Notes: generated by a model from the sequence alone, not told the origin. DNA of 61,076 bases from Lachnospiraceae bacterium (GCA_021202075.1 JAJQDT010000031.1:78858-139933); one strand, 5' to 3'; counted from the first letter of the stretch, positions 50,536 through 60,149 are shown. Made by a program: numbers and translations.

Positions 50536-52032
50536 ATGCAGACGATCCTGATCGTGGAGGATGAAAAACTGATCCGGCAGGGAATCCGGGTAATAATCCA
50601 GCGCAGCGGTGTGCCTGTGGAGAACATCATTGAGTGCAGCAACGGGCAGATGGCGCTGGAGGTGTTAAACAGCCAGAAGGTGGACGTCATGTTCACCGAT
50701 ATCCGCATGCCCAAAATGGATGGCATCGAGCTGGTAAAGGCGATGCAGAGCCTGCCGCATCAGCCGCTCACCGTGGCGGTCAGCGGTTACGACGATTTCT
50801 CTTATGCGGTGGAGATGATGCGCGGCGGCGTCCGCGAATACCTGTTAAAGCCGGTGGATCGTGATAGCCTCAGGATAATTCTGGAAAAACTGGAACAGGA
50901 GATAACAGCTGCGCGTGAGGAGGAGACGCGGAAGATGGTATCTGACCGTGGGCGGCTTCGCCTGATTATGGAATCAGAGGATATGTCGGATGCCCAGAGA
51001 ACTGCCATCCAAGAGCAGCTGGAGGGACAGCTTTTCTCTTCCTATGAGGTGTGCTGCTTTGCCGGCCTTTCGGCGCCTGTACCTGAGAAAAAAGGTTTTT
51101 TTCTGATGCTGGACGAGCTTTCGGCAGGAAGCATCTGCATTGTGGAAAGCGGAAGCAGTTCTTTTCTGCTGAAAAATGAGCTCGGCGACGCATGTGTCGG
51201 AGTCAGCCGGGTGCACAGCGGAGCCGGCGGGCTGCGGCAGGCATATCTGGAAGCGGCACAGGCGAGAAAGGAAGCATTCTGTCGCTGTGCGCACACCTGC
51301 TGGTTTTCTGCCGCTGATGTGACGCCGCTTCCTGCGGCAGATCCGTCTCTGGAAGAAATTAAAAAACTGGTGCAGATGCTTGGCACAGACCGCTTCGGAG
51401 AATGCCGGTATCAGGTTGTGCAGTTTTTACAGAAGGTAAAACGTGGCGTGTATACTCCTTTGCAGATGGAGCATTATCTGAGCAGATTGCTTGACCAGAT
51501 TCGGACCGCCTACGCGGCTGTTCTGAAAATACGGCCGGATACAGTCGAACCATCGGATACAAAGACACTGCCGGACTTGCCAAAGCGGCTCACGGACATC
51601 TATTCCTGGCGGAGCCTGGACGAATATGCAGAAGCCTTAAGCCAGTGGCTGGACACGGTGCATGAGAAAACGGATAACCGTTCGGACGAGTTCCGCAATC
51701 GGCAGAAGCTTGAAAAAGCCATCCGCTACATTCACGAAAATTACAGCAGTGACCTGAACATGGCCGTGGTGTCAAACCATGTCTCTATGAACTATTCCCT
51801 GTTCTCGCAGGAATTCAAGCAGTACACCGGAGAAAACTTTGTCAGCTATTTACGGAGCCTTCGGATGGAAGAGGCGAAAAGGCTGCTGAAGCAGACACAG
51901 CTGCGCGTGGTAGAGATCAGCCAGAAGGTCGGCTATGAAAATGAGAAGCATTTTATGAAAACGTTTAAGGCCGTGTACGGGGTATCGCCCTCGGAGTTCC
52001 GCAAAAATCAGGAGTACTCGGAGCTTTCATGA
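50536..52032 (+). CDS. YesN-family response regulator with AraC DNA-binding domain
   Basis: Of 498 residues. Receiver domain 1-120 with Asp55 in FTDIRMPKMDG and Lys in YLLKPVDRDSLR; a middle region of about 250 residues without clear family; a C-terminal AraC pair of helix-turn-helix motifs (about 395-495) with LNMAVVSNHVSMNYSLFSQE and VVEISQKVGYENEKHFMKTF. It is the output partner of the preceding kinase. AGGAGG precedes the ATG by 11 bases. By analogy with other YesMN systems it probably activates the neighbouring sugar importers. Confidence 0.94.
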   Translation: MQTILIVEDEKLIRQGIRVIIQRSGVPVENIIECSNGQMALEVLNSQKVDVMFTDIRMPKMDGIELVKAMQSLPHQPLTVAVSGYDDFSYAVEMMRGGVREYLLKPVDRDSLRIILEKLEQEITAAREEETRKMVSDRGRLRLIMESEDMSDAQRTAIQEQLEGQLFSSYEVCCFAGLSAPVPEKKGFFLMLDELSAGSICIVESGSSSFLLKNELGDACVGVSRVHSGAGGLRQAYLEAAQARKEAFCRCAHTCWFSAADVTPLPAADPSLEEIKKLVQMLGTDRFGECRYQVVQFLQKVKRGVYTPLQMEHYLSRLLDQIRTAYAAVLKIRPDTVEPSDTKTLPDLPKRLTDIYSWRSLDEYAEALSQWLDTVHEKTDNRSDEFRNRQKLEKAIRYIHENYSSDLNMAVVSNHVSMNYSLFSQEFKQYTGENFVSYLRSLRMEEAKRLLKQTQLRVVEISQKVGYENEKHFMKTFKAVYGVSPSEFRKNQEYSELS

Positions 52033-52070
52033 GGCTTTCAAAAGGCTTTCATAAGGCGCTGAGCTTCAGA

Positions 52071-52118
52071 ATGTAAAATCGTCCGGCGGGCGATTCGGCG
52101 GTACCGCCTTACATTTTC
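52071..52118. repeat. Compound palindrome between convergent genes
   Basis: AATGTAA (start) and TTACATT (end) form an outer stem holding two inner hairpins: AATCG with CGATT, and the perfect palindrome GGCGGTACCGCC. There is no T tract. It could be a bidirectional terminator substitute or a repeat. Confidence 0.55.
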
Positions 52119-52186
52119 AGCGTGATTCTTAATGTACATTGATGCATTGCCCGTGCCACAGATTCGCACGGCAAATCCGGGACTGC

Positions 52187-54064
52187 TCACGGAAACAGTT
52201 CCTCCACGCTCTCCACATCAGCCGCATTCACGATCCTGCATTCAGAGAAGACATGGATCTCATAGGGCTTTGTGTGCAGGCGGTTGTAATTATCCAGATA
52301 GGTTTCAATGCTCCGGGTGAAGAAATTCGCCCGGTTTTGTTTTTCGGCTTCACTGACCGATGCGAGGAAAAGGAATTCCCCGCCGCCCTGATGAGAGACA
52401 CATACATCAATGCATTCATCGGGGGATACCGCGCCCTCCAGTGCGTGCCCCGCGACACAGATGGCAAAGTCCCGTTCTGCCCGCCCGTATTTTTTTGCGA
52501 TCAGCTGCAGATCGGACACTTCGAAACGCATGGCGAGCAATGCCCTGCCATCACGGAGAGCGGCGGCGAGAAGCTGACCGGATCTCCTGCGGAATCCGCC
52601 GCGGCCAGGCAGATGTGTCAGTTCGTCGCGGTCACTGATATCCTCCAGCCGATGGACGAGTACGCCGGTCTGACGGACGTCAGAAATGCGTGCGAGCATG
52701 GAGTTGATATTGCGCAGAAACAGAAGCAGCGAAAAGCCTGCCCAAATTCTTCCGTCCATGAATGCCATGACGGCATAGCCGAACTCCCGCTCCCCATAAA
52801 AGAGCGGGAAACAGATATAAGAAGGACTTGCTTCGCCGTACAGATAATCCGGAAGAATGTTTTTCCCGGAGAAACGGCATTCCGCCAGGCGGGCGCCGTT
52901 GCGGAACGCAAACGCCATCTGAATCTGATCCGGACTTTCCGGGGCGTCAGGTATGGAAGCGATACGGCGAATGTGCCCCGAGATGTGATCCCAGTCCGGG
53001 TACAGGCAGATGTAGAACTCCCTGCAGCCTTCAATCGAAGTAGTAAAATCTTCAAACAGATTCATGCCGTCGTCCAGATCCGTCACGGAGTGAATGGCAG
53101 CGGAAAGCTTGATATCTGACAGCATGGCGGTCTCCCGGTTCTCCACCTTGCGCAGCAGATGATTTTCGTAGAAAAGAGGATTCGGCAGAGTCTGCTTTTT
53201 CTGTGCGCAGCAGGAGCCGCGGTAGATGGGATGGGACGGTATAACCGTCTCCTCCGGGAGCGGAGCTTTTCCGGTAAAACAGTCGCGCAGCAGATCAAAG
53301 GCTTTTGTCCCCAATTCATAGACAGGGAAGGTCACGGTCGTTAGATCCGGCGAACAGTTTCGGCTGATGGTGAGGTCGTCGAACCCGGTCACACAGATGT
53401 CTTCCGGGATCCGAAGCCCCTGTTTTAAAAGATATTCCATTGCGATCACGGCCATGCGGTCATTATAGCAGAGGATGGCGTCCGGTTTTTTCTGTCCTGC
53501 AAAGAATGCTTCAAGCGCGGAAGCAACCGATTCTCCTGTATAGGAGCAGTCCGCAGCGTCTTGCGCGTCAAGGGCCAGTCCGTACTTCTGCATCGTCTGC
53601 GCACACAGATCCCGCCGGGGATCAGAAGAATCGCGCTCGGACGCACTGCCCAGATAACAGATGCGGCGGCAGTGATGCTCCTGGATCAGATGGATCGTAA
53701 GCTCTCTGGCACAGAGTCCGTTTTCGAGTATCAGGTGCGGAAAGACGGTGTCATACTGTGCGATCTCCAGGATCGGACAGGTGCATTTCTCAGACAGGGT
53801 ATGTGCGACCAGATCCCGGAGATCCTTCCGCAGGTAGGTGCCGGAGATGAAGACGACTCCGGAAAAGTCCTCAAAACGAGGGATCCGCAGGATGCTTTTT
53901 TCTCCGTTCGCGTATGCGCCGAAATCCTCCCCGTCCGCGGTCGCGAAAAACTCAGTGGCATATCCGTATTCCTTTGCCCGGTCCGTAATACCCTGACAGA
54001 GATTCCTCTGATAATCTCCGAAAATGTGAGAGACAAAGACCCCGATCTTTTTGGACTGATACAT
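52187..54064 (-). CDS. LacI-type ligand-binding domain fused to a degenerate GGDEF domain
   Basis: The ATG at 54064 behind GGGGTG gives 625 residues. Residues 1-270 form a periplasmic-binding-protein-like fold as in LacI regulators (KKIGVFVSHIFGDYQRNLCQ, DAILCYNDRMAVIAMEYLL and ITGFDDLTISRNCSPDLTTV-like core), but there is no helix-turn-helix before it and no signal peptide or membrane helix. Residues of about 310-460 resemble a GAF-like sensor. The C-terminus is GGDEF-like: DELTHLPGRGGFRRR starts it, but the active-site motif reads GGGEF (about 560-564). Diguanylate cyclases need the Asp lost here, so catalysis is doubtful. I infer a cytoplasmic sugar-responsive signalling protein. Convergent with the YesN gene. 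Confidence 0.8.
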   Translation of the reverse strand: MYQSKKIGVFVSHIFGDYQRNLCQGITDRAKEYGYATEFFATADGEDFGAYANGEKSILRIPRFEDFSGVVFISGTYLRKDLRDLVAHTLSEKCTCPILEIAQYDTVFPHLILENGLCARELTIHLIQEHHCRRICYLGSASERDSSDPRRDLCAQTMQKYGLALDAQDAADCSYTGESVASALEAFFAGQKKPDAILCYNDRMAVIAMEYLLKQGLRIPEDICVTGFDDLTISRNCSPDLTTVTFPVYELGTKAFDLLRDCFTGKAPLPEETVIPSHPIYRGSCCAQKKQTLPNPLFYENHLLRKVENRETAMLSDIKLSAAIHSVTDLDDGMNLFEDFTTSIEGCREFYICLYPDWDHISGHIRRIASIPDAPESPDQIQMAFAFRNGARLAECRFSGKNILPDYLYGEASPSYICFPLFYGEREFGYAVMAFMDGRIWAGFSLLLFLRNINSMLARISDVRQTGVLVHRLEDISDRDELTHLPGRGGFRRRSGQLLAAALRDGRALLAMRFEVSDLQLIAKKYGRAERDFAICVAGHALEGAVSPDECIDVCVSHQGGGEFLFLASVSEAEKQNRANFFTRSIETYLDNYNRLHTKPYEIHVFSECRIVNAADVESVEELFP

Positions 54065-54714
54065 ATACAACACCCCGTTCTTCGTTCGTTTCCTGATCCG
54101 ATGGCATCAGCCGGATTGGATTTTCTGATGGCAATTTCGCGTTCAAATCCAACTCATGCCTGTCGACCCTGTGCCTTAAGATTACCACGAGGCCCATGGG
54201 AATTCAACCAGAGGACAAAATTATTTTTACCCCAAATCCACAGGTTATTTTGCGACAGTTCCTTAGTCTGCCTCACCCCGTGAATAGTAAGTACGCCCGG
54301 CAAATCTGCAATCCATACTGTTTCAGTCTTGATAAGAGTGCAGCGCCCATTCCTTACATACGGCAGAGCCGGAATACCCTGATCGGAAAGAAAAGCCTCA
54401 TAATCGAGGAAGCCACGGAAAGCAGTGACGCGGAAAAAATAACACTTTCAGAAAAAATGATACTTTCCGGAAAAAATGACACCGATTAGAAATCAGTATT
54501 TTGTTATCATGATTTGCCCGACAAAAGGTCATTTTCCAATCGATGGGCACTACATATGGTATTCGATTGCATATGAATATTACCATGTATTGTGTCCGAT
54601 TCTTAGAAAACAGGCTTTTGTCGCTCGAATCTTATCATAAAAAAACGAAGCAGAAACGAAACCGGAGGCAAAAATAAGGCAACAATTTATAATTTAAAAA
54701 AGGGAAGAATGACA
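54065..54714. other. Long AT-rich spacer with short repeats
   Basis: Divergent region between the PBP/GGDEF gene and the second regulator gene, where both promoters must lie. At about 54427-54483, GGAAAAAAT / AGAAAAAATGA / GGAAAAAATGA recur with a period of 18-19 bases next to ACACTTTC / TACTTTCC, giving three imperfect units. I found no supported gene; short frames here have neither ribosome binding site nor family likeness. Confidence 0.5.
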
Positions 54715-55587
54715 ATGAATGGATACAGGATGGTCATCGCGGATGACGAAAAAATGATCCGGGACGGATTGGCTCAGATGAGGTGGACGGAACGGCAGAT
54801 CGAGGTGGTCGGCGTAGCCAAAAACGGTCTGGAAGCGCAGGAATACATAGACAGTGTGGAGTTTGATGTTTTACTGACGGATATCAAAATGCCCGGAATG
54901 GGTGGGGTGGAACTGGCAAAGAATCTGCAGAAAGCGAATCCTGTCTCAAAGACGATTCTGCTCAGCGGCTATGGAGAATTTTCTTTTGCGCAGCAGGCGC
55001 TCGGATGCGGTGTGTTTGATTATATATTAAAGCCATCCACGCCGGAACAGATTCTCGAGAGCGTGGGAAGAGCCTGTGAAGCGATTGAGAAGGAAAGACA
55101 GGCGAGGAAGTATGTCTGGAATCTGGAGCAGAAGGTAGACGGTTATCAGGAGGTATTAGGCGTCAGGGAAGTAGTGGAAAAGGCGGAACAATCCGAAAAA
55201 TCGACCAATATTCATGATATTCTCTCTTACATTTATGCCAACTACGCGGAAAACCTCACGCTTTCCGCATTGGCGGAGCAATTTTATTTCAGCCCTGTCT
55301 ATATGAGCTCTTACATCAAACGGCATACCGGGCATACCTTCCTGGAGATTCTGACTTCCGTGCGGATGTTTCATACGGCCCGGCTGCTGCGGGAGACTTC
55401 GATGAAAAACCGTGAGATCGGGATGCGTGTCGGCATACTGGACGAGCGTTATCTGGGACAGGTATTTAAGAAAGCATATGGGATTACGCCCTATGAATAC
55501 CGAAAGAAAGCGTCCGATCCGTCAGGGACAGCGGACGGAACGGAAACGTTGGAAAGCTATATGCGAAAGATTGGCGTAGGAGAATAA
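54715..55587 (+). CDS. Response regulator with AraC DNA-binding domain
   Basis: The second of two adjacent ATGs (54709 and 54715) has the better spacing from AAAGGGAAG; 290 residues. Receiver 1-120 with acidic ADDE at 9-12, Asp56 in LTDIKMPGMGG and Lys in YILKPSTPEQIL. After a short linker comes the AraC pair (about 165-270): LTLSALAEQFYFSPVYMSSY and NREIGMRVGILDERYLGQVF. At 290 residues it lacks the long middle region of the first YesN-like protein. The kinase starts two bases after its stop, so order here is regulator then kinase. Confidence 0.94.
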   Translation: MNGYRMVIADDEKMIRDGLAQMRWTERQIEVVGVAKNGLEAQEYIDSVEFDVLLTDIKMPGMGGVELAKNLQKANPVSKTILLSGYGEFSFAQQALGCGVFDYILKPSTPEQILESVGRACEAIEKERQARKYVWNLEQKVDGYQEVLGVREVVEKAEQSEKSTNIHDILSYIYANYAENLTLSALAEQFYFSPVYMSSYIKRHTGHTFLEILTSVRMFHTARLLRETSMKNREIGMRVGILDERYLGQVFKKAYGITPYEYRKKASDPSGTADGTETLESYMRKIGVGE

Positions 55588-55589
55588 AA

Positions 55590-57488
55590 ATGATCGGCTG
55601 GTTTCGAAAGAAGGTGCAGGGCTTTAGTTTCAGCAGAAAGCTGATTCTTATTTATCTGGTGGTAATTCTGGTTTCCATCCTGGGCAGTTCCGCACTCTCC
55701 TACGCGTTTTCTGCGAGAACCATGCGGGAGAGGACCTATGACTATCTGAAAAATCTTGCTTCCGTGACGATGTCCAAGGTGGAACTTTCTGTAGAAAATG
55801 TGGAAAATACCGCGTTTTACATTTCAGGAAATGAGGATATGCAAAACCTGCTTTATCAAAGCTATGATGAGACAGACCGAATATCAAGGTACAGGCAGTA
55901 TGACGAGGTCTGCAATCTTCTCTCTTATTATGTTTTCCTTTCGCAGGAAATCTCTTCCATTTATATTAATGCGACAGACGGACAGAGCTACAGTTATACC
56001 AAATTCAACCGGGTTTCTCCTGATGAAGAGCTCTGGAATGAGGAGCGGGAATGGATCTGTACAGATGGACATGTCTATCTGCGCCGAGCCATGTACCGTT
56101 TTGAGGATCAGTCACTTCTGGGGATGATGCTCATCGATGTACAGCCGTCGACTTTTTATGAAATTGTAAAAGGTATTTCTTATGACGCCGGAAGCATTGT
56201 GTATGTTATAGATCAGGAAGGATGCATCGTATCCGGTCAGAACACGGAGATGACGGGGCAACGGCTGTCAGATGTGCTTTTGGAAACGGTTGATTCCGAT
56301 GGAGACTATGATGCCGGGAATCAGGATGGCAGTGGGGCAGAGAACAATGAGAAGCTTGAAAGCGTTTCGCTGGACGGGAGCCGGTACGCTCTTTATACCG
56401 GATGTGAGATTGAAAACGGCTGGAAGCTGGTGCTTGCAATTCCGGAAACCTACTTTATGTCGGATATTCAGAGGCTGCAGGTCTATATGACTGTTTTATT
56501 GACTGTGACCTGTCTGCTGGCTGTAGGGCTCGTTGTGGTTGTGGGAAAAGGGATTACCCGCCCGATTACCAGTCTTTGTGAAGCCATGAAAAGGTTCGGT
56601 CAGGGTGATTTTGATGTGAGCTGTGAGACAGAAGGGGAAGACGAGATTGCCGTTCTGACGAAGAGCTTTAATCAGATGGTGGCAGATATACGTACCCTGA
56701 TTGATGAGGCGTATGAGCAGGAGAGGATGCAGCAGGAGATAGAAATGAAATCACTCCAGATGCAGATCAATCCCCATTTTCTCTACAACACTCTGGATAC
56801 GATCAACTGGATCGCGCGGATGAACGGCGTGGACCAGATCGGAGATCTGACGTATTCTCTTGGCAGCCTGATGCGGTATTCTCTCTCCAAAAAGGATTTT
56901 GTGACGATTGATGAGGAACTGAAAAATCTGAAAGACTATGTGGAGATTCAGAATGTCCGCTATGGAGACCGCATGACCGTGTCTTATGAGGTGGATCCGG
57001 AGCTTCTGGACACGTATATACCAAAGCTCCTGCTGCAGCCGATCCTGGAAAACGCAATCATTCATGGAGTAGAGGATAAGATTGAGCCCGCGCAGATACA
57101 GATCCGCGTGTACCATGAGGAAGAAAATCTGTATATGATCGTTGAAGACGACGGCGTCGGGATGTCTCTGGAGGCGATTGAGAGACTGCTGGATCTGCAT
57201 CCGGCGGAATCCGGCCGTGAATCCATGCAGCGCACCGCCGTGGATTCGGCGGATGGCTGCCGGGCCGGGAACGAAGCGCGGAACTCTCTTTCGTTGGGGA
57301 CTTCGAAAGACTCTTCCGGGACACATACTTCCATCGGAGTGAACAATGTCAATCGCAGGATCCAGAAAGTATTCGGGCCGACAAGCGGCGTACTGATTCA
57401 GAGCCAGCTTGGCGCCGGAACGAAAGTGACTCTGCGGATGAAAATTTTGCGGCAGGCGCCGGACATCCGGATGAATTATAATGAATAA
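55590..57488 (+). CDS. YesM-family sensor histidine kinase
   Basis: Of 632 residues. Membrane helix near 17-37, external Cache-like sensor (about 40-295), second helix near 300-320, HAMP, then the kinase core with LQMQINPHFLYNTLDTINWI (His396) and ATPase motifs LLQPILENAIIHGVED and IVEDDGVGMS; the last G box is SIGVNNVNRRIQKVFG. A polar insertion (about 533-575; includes ESGRESMQRTAVDSADGC) separates the two G boxes, as in the other kinase of this window. It follows its regulator without gap and lies before the third sugar ABC operon, which it probably controls. Confidence 0.93.
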   Translation: MIGWFRKKVQGFSFSRKLILIYLVVILVSILGSSALSYAFSARTMRERTYDYLKNLASVTMSKVELSVENVENTAFYISGNEDMQNLLYQSYDETDRISRYRQYDEVCNLLSYYVFLSQEISSIYINATDGQSYSYTKFNRVSPDEELWNEEREWICTDGHVYLRRAMYRFEDQSLLGMMLIDVQPSTFYEIVKGISYDAGSIVYVIDQEGCIVSGQNTEMTGQRLSDVLLETVDSDGDYDAGNQDGSGAENNEKLESVSLDGSRYALYTGCEIENGWKLVLAIPETYFMSDIQRLQVYMTVLLTVTCLLAVGLVVVVGKGITRPITSLCEAMKRFGQGDFDVSCETEGEDEIAVLTKSFNQMVADIRTLIDEAYEQERMQQEIEMKSLQMQINPHFLYNTLDTINWIARMNGVDQIGDLTYSLGSLMRYSLSKKDFVTIDEELKNLKDYVEIQNVRYGDRMTVSYEVDPELLDTYIPKLLLQPILENAIIHGVEDKIEPAQIQIRVYHEEENLYMIVEDDGVGMSLEAIERLLDLHPAESGRESMQRTAVDSADGCRAGNEARNSLSLGTSKDSSGTHTSIGVNNVNRRIQKVFGPTSGVLIQSQLGAGTKVTLRMKILRQAPDIRMNYNE

Positions 57489-57519
57489 TCGTCAGCGGCC
57501 GCAGTCCGGCATCATATGA

Positions 57520-57612
57520 TTCGAACGACAAAAGGGACATGATACTACGGATTGCTCCGTGCTTCGCACTCACGCATCTCCGCTATCGCTCCCTTGTATC
57601 ATTATATGAGGC
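57520..57612. repeat. Intergenic palindromic element
   Basis: GGGACATGATAC (57535-57546) pairs with GTATCAT at about 57596-57602, around an internal region with GGATTGCTCC and GCTTCGC hairpins. It resembles the 3' end of the interspersed repeat family (ACATGTGATACAAT) but lacks its core, so it is a related or separate element. Confidence 0.5.
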
Positions 57613-57736
57613 GATATGTTAAGAATTTCAACATTTCTCTTAAGAATCTCTGTACATATCACCCTTCAATTTTTTTATAATCAATGCATAAAAAAACTGA
57701 ACGGGCGGTGAGGCCCGGTCAAAGAAGGAGGTCATT

Positions 57737-59023
57737 ATGAGTAAGAAAGTATTAGCAGCAACGTTGGCGGCAGCTATGACACTGGGGCTTACAGCATCGG
57801 TGCCGGTGATGGCGGATGAGGAACAGGTGACAATCAAAGTGTTTTCCAACCTTCCGGACCGGACAAGCGGGCAGGGACTGATTGAGCAGACGCTCTTCGA
57901 TATGTATATGGAGGAGAACCCGAATGTCACGATTGAAGTCGAGGCGCTGGATGATGAGAGCTATAAGACCAAGTTCAAGGCGTACGCATCGGGAACCAGC
58001 ATGCCGGATCTGGTCAATGTGTGGGGCCAGCCGGCATTCATCAGCGAGGTGATTGAAGCGGGGCTTCTGGCAGAGCTGAACGCGGATGATTACGCGGATT
58101 ACAATTTTCTGGATGGTTCGCTGAACGGCTTCTCCGATGATGGAAAGCTGTATGGACTTGCGAGAAATACAGATGTCATGGGTTTTTACTACAACAAGGC
58201 AATCTTTGAGGAGTGCGGCGTGGATGTGCCGACGACCTGGGATGAACTGATCGCAGCGGTGCAGACAATCACGGACGCAGGCTATATCGCGATTTCCATG
58301 GACGGCTCCGATAAATATCCGATCGCGATTCTGATTGAGGACATTTATCAGAAAGTCGCGGGCAGTGCCGATACCTACAGCAATGCAGTAGCAGCGGTGG
58401 AATCCGGCAGTTATGACGAAAACTGGACACAGGCGGCGCAGATGGTTCTTGACCTTGTAGAGGCGGGCGGATTCCAGACCGGATTTGAGACGACGGATTA
58501 CGGCACAGCCCTGAATCTGTTCACAAATGGTCAGGCAGCGATGTACTACATGGGAAGCTGGGAGATGTCCATGGCGACCAATGAGGACATTGATGAAGAA
58601 TTAAGAAGCAATATCAGCGTATTTACCATGCCGGTAGTAGACGGCGGAACCGGTACGGCGACGGAGATCTGCGCATGGAACGGCGGCGGATATTCGGTGA
58701 CGGCAAATTCCGAAGTAAAAGAGGAGACAATCGCTCTGCTGAACTACATGTTCGAGCCGGATCACTGGTCAAAGCTCGCGTGGGAGAATGGCGTGTGTAT
58801 GTCTGCCCAGAATTTCAGCGATTATCTGACCGGGGAAGAGACCTCCCTGCAGCTTGAGTGGATCGACATCGTAAGCAGCTCGACCAGTGTTTCCGGAACC
58901 CCGATCAACGATCTGGGCACGAGCGAATTTAAAACCGTGTGCGAGGATTCCTGTGTAGAACTGGCGATCGGAAGCATCTCTGTTGAGGAATTCTACAACG
59001 CGCTTGCGGAACTGGCACAGTAA
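57737..59023 (+). CDS. Family-1 sugar ABC transporter substrate-binding protein
   Basis: Of 428 residues. A signal peptide (1-25; KKVLAATLAAAMTLGLTASV then MADEE) without lipobox Cys precedes a family-1 binding fold: DLVNVWGQPAFISEVIEAGL, YYNKAIFEECGVDVPTTWDEL and LFTNGQAAMYYMGSWEMSMA are its landmarks. It heads an operon with two permeases; a strong hairpin terminator after it would lower expression of the permeases relative to the binding protein. The start follows AAGGAGG. Confidence 0.94.
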   Translation: MSKKVLAATLAAAMTLGLTASVPVMADEEQVTIKVFSNLPDRTSGQGLIEQTLFDMYMEENPNVTIEVEALDDESYKTKFKAYASGTSMPDLVNVWGQPAFISEVIEAGLLAELNADDYADYNFLDGSLNGFSDDGKLYGLARNTDVMGFYYNKAIFEECGVDVPTTWDELIAAVQTITDAGYIAISMDGSDKYPIAILIEDIYQKVAGSADTYSNAVAAVESGSYDENWTQAAQMVLDLVEAGGFQTGFETTDYGTALNLFTNGQAAMYYMGSWEMSMATNEDIDEELRSNISVFTMPVVDGGTGTATEICAWNGGGYSVTANSEVKEETIALLNYMFEPDHWSKLAWENGVCMSAQNFSDYLTGEETSLQLEWIDIVSSSTSVSGTPINDLGTSEFKTVCEDSCVELAIGSISVEEFYNALAELAQ

Positions 59024-59137
59024 AAGGCCGGTGTGTCAATCAGAACTGGCTGAATTTATGACGATACGGTCAGCCGTTATGTCCAGAGAAAAGTGTATAT
59101 GGATTCGAATCAGAACCCGAAATGAACAAAGATTATC

Positions 59138-59176
59138 AAAAATCAGGGGGGAGAAATTGCTCCCTCCTGATTTTTC
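59138..59176 (+). terminator. Intra-operon terminator / attenuator
   Basis: A stem of about 15 bp (AAAAATCAGGGGGGAG at 59138-59153 with CTCCCTCCTGATTTTT at 59160-59175, 6-base loop, one mismatch) ending in a T tract. It lies between the binding protein and permease genes. Confidence 0.9.
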
Positions 59177-59276
59177 TATAAATTAGGAAAGTTCTCCGAA
59201 CCTCCCTATTATAGAAAAATTTATGCGAAAGAAAAGCTATAAACAGAAGACATTCTGCGATGGAAGGAGGAAGACT

Positions 59277-60149
59277 ATGAAGAAATTATACAGCAACAAG
59301 GCCATTATTTTCAGCCTTGTCGCTCCGGGATTATTTCTGTTTACTGTGGCAATTCTCGCGCCGATTCTCCTGAGCGTGTATTACAGCTTTACGAATTATT
59401 CCGGTATTGGAGACTACTGGTTTATCGGTGTTGAAAACTACACGGCGCTGTTTCAGGATTCTGTGTTCTGGACAGCTCTGAAAAACTCGCTGTTTCTCGC
59501 GATCGGCTTTATCTGCATTCAGCATCCCCTGGCCGTATTTGTGGCTGTAAAGCTGGATAAGCTGCAGGGAAAAGCAGAGGGCGTTTTCCGCTGTATCTTT
59601 TTTATCCCAAATGTGATTTCCGTAGCGGTGATCGCCTATCTGTGGAAATTTATTTACAACCCGAATTTTGGGCTGCTGCAGAAAATACTGGAGTTTTTCG
59701 GTTACAAAGGAACCATCAACCCGCTCGGCTCCGGAACAGCGATCTGGGCCGTGCTTGTCGTTCTGATCTGGCACGGATTTGGATGGGGCATGCTGATTTA
59801 TTATACCGGCGTCAAAAATATTGACCCGGTGATGTACGAGGCCGCGGCGATTGACGGAGCGTCCGGGACGGCGACTTTTTTCCGGATCACGCTGCCGATG
59901 CTCAAGCCGATCATCCAGATCAATGTGACAATGGCGATTATCTCCGCCCTGAAGCAGATGGAGACGGTATATCTTCTGACGGACGGAGGTCCGGGGAATG
60001 AGACGCAGTTCATGGCGAGTTATCTGTATAAGCAGGCGTTCAGTTCCTACAAATACGGCTATGGAAATGCGATCAGCGTCATTTTTATTCTGATCTGTCT
60101 GCTGGCAAATGTACTCTTGCAAAAAGTCTTTCAGGAAAAAGAAGCATAG
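59277..60149 (+). CDS. Sugar ABC transporter permease (MalF/UgpA type)
   Basis: The ATG at 59277 behind GGAAGGAGG gives 290 residues; the frame from 59223 is not supported. Six membrane helices; LVAPGLFLFTVAILAPILLS is the first; the EAA loop is PVMYEAAAIDGASGTATFFR, then ITLPMLKPI. It forms the channel with the next permease. Confidence 0.95.
   Translation: MKKLYSNKAIIFSLVAPGLFLFTVAILAPILLSVYYSFTNYSGIGDYWFIGVENYTALFQDSVFWTALKNSLFLAIGFICIQHPLAVFVAVKLDKLQGKAEGVFRCIFFIPNVISVAVIAYLWKFIYNPNFGLLQKILEFFGYKGTINPLGSGTAIWAVLVVLIWHGFGWGMLIYYTGVKNIDPVMYEAAAIDGASGTATFFRITLPMLKPIIQINVTMAIISALKQMETVYLLTDGGPGNETQFMASYLYKQAFSSYKYGYGNAISVIFILICLLANVLLQKVFQEKEA

Noticed and set aside
54140..54165. tRNA T-loop-like GTTCAAATCC
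   Set aside because: No matching acceptor stem, D-arm or anticodon arm could be formed around it.
54196..54489. 97-codon frame in the long spacer
   Set aside because: No ribosome binding site, no recognisable family, and its end runs through short tandem repeats.
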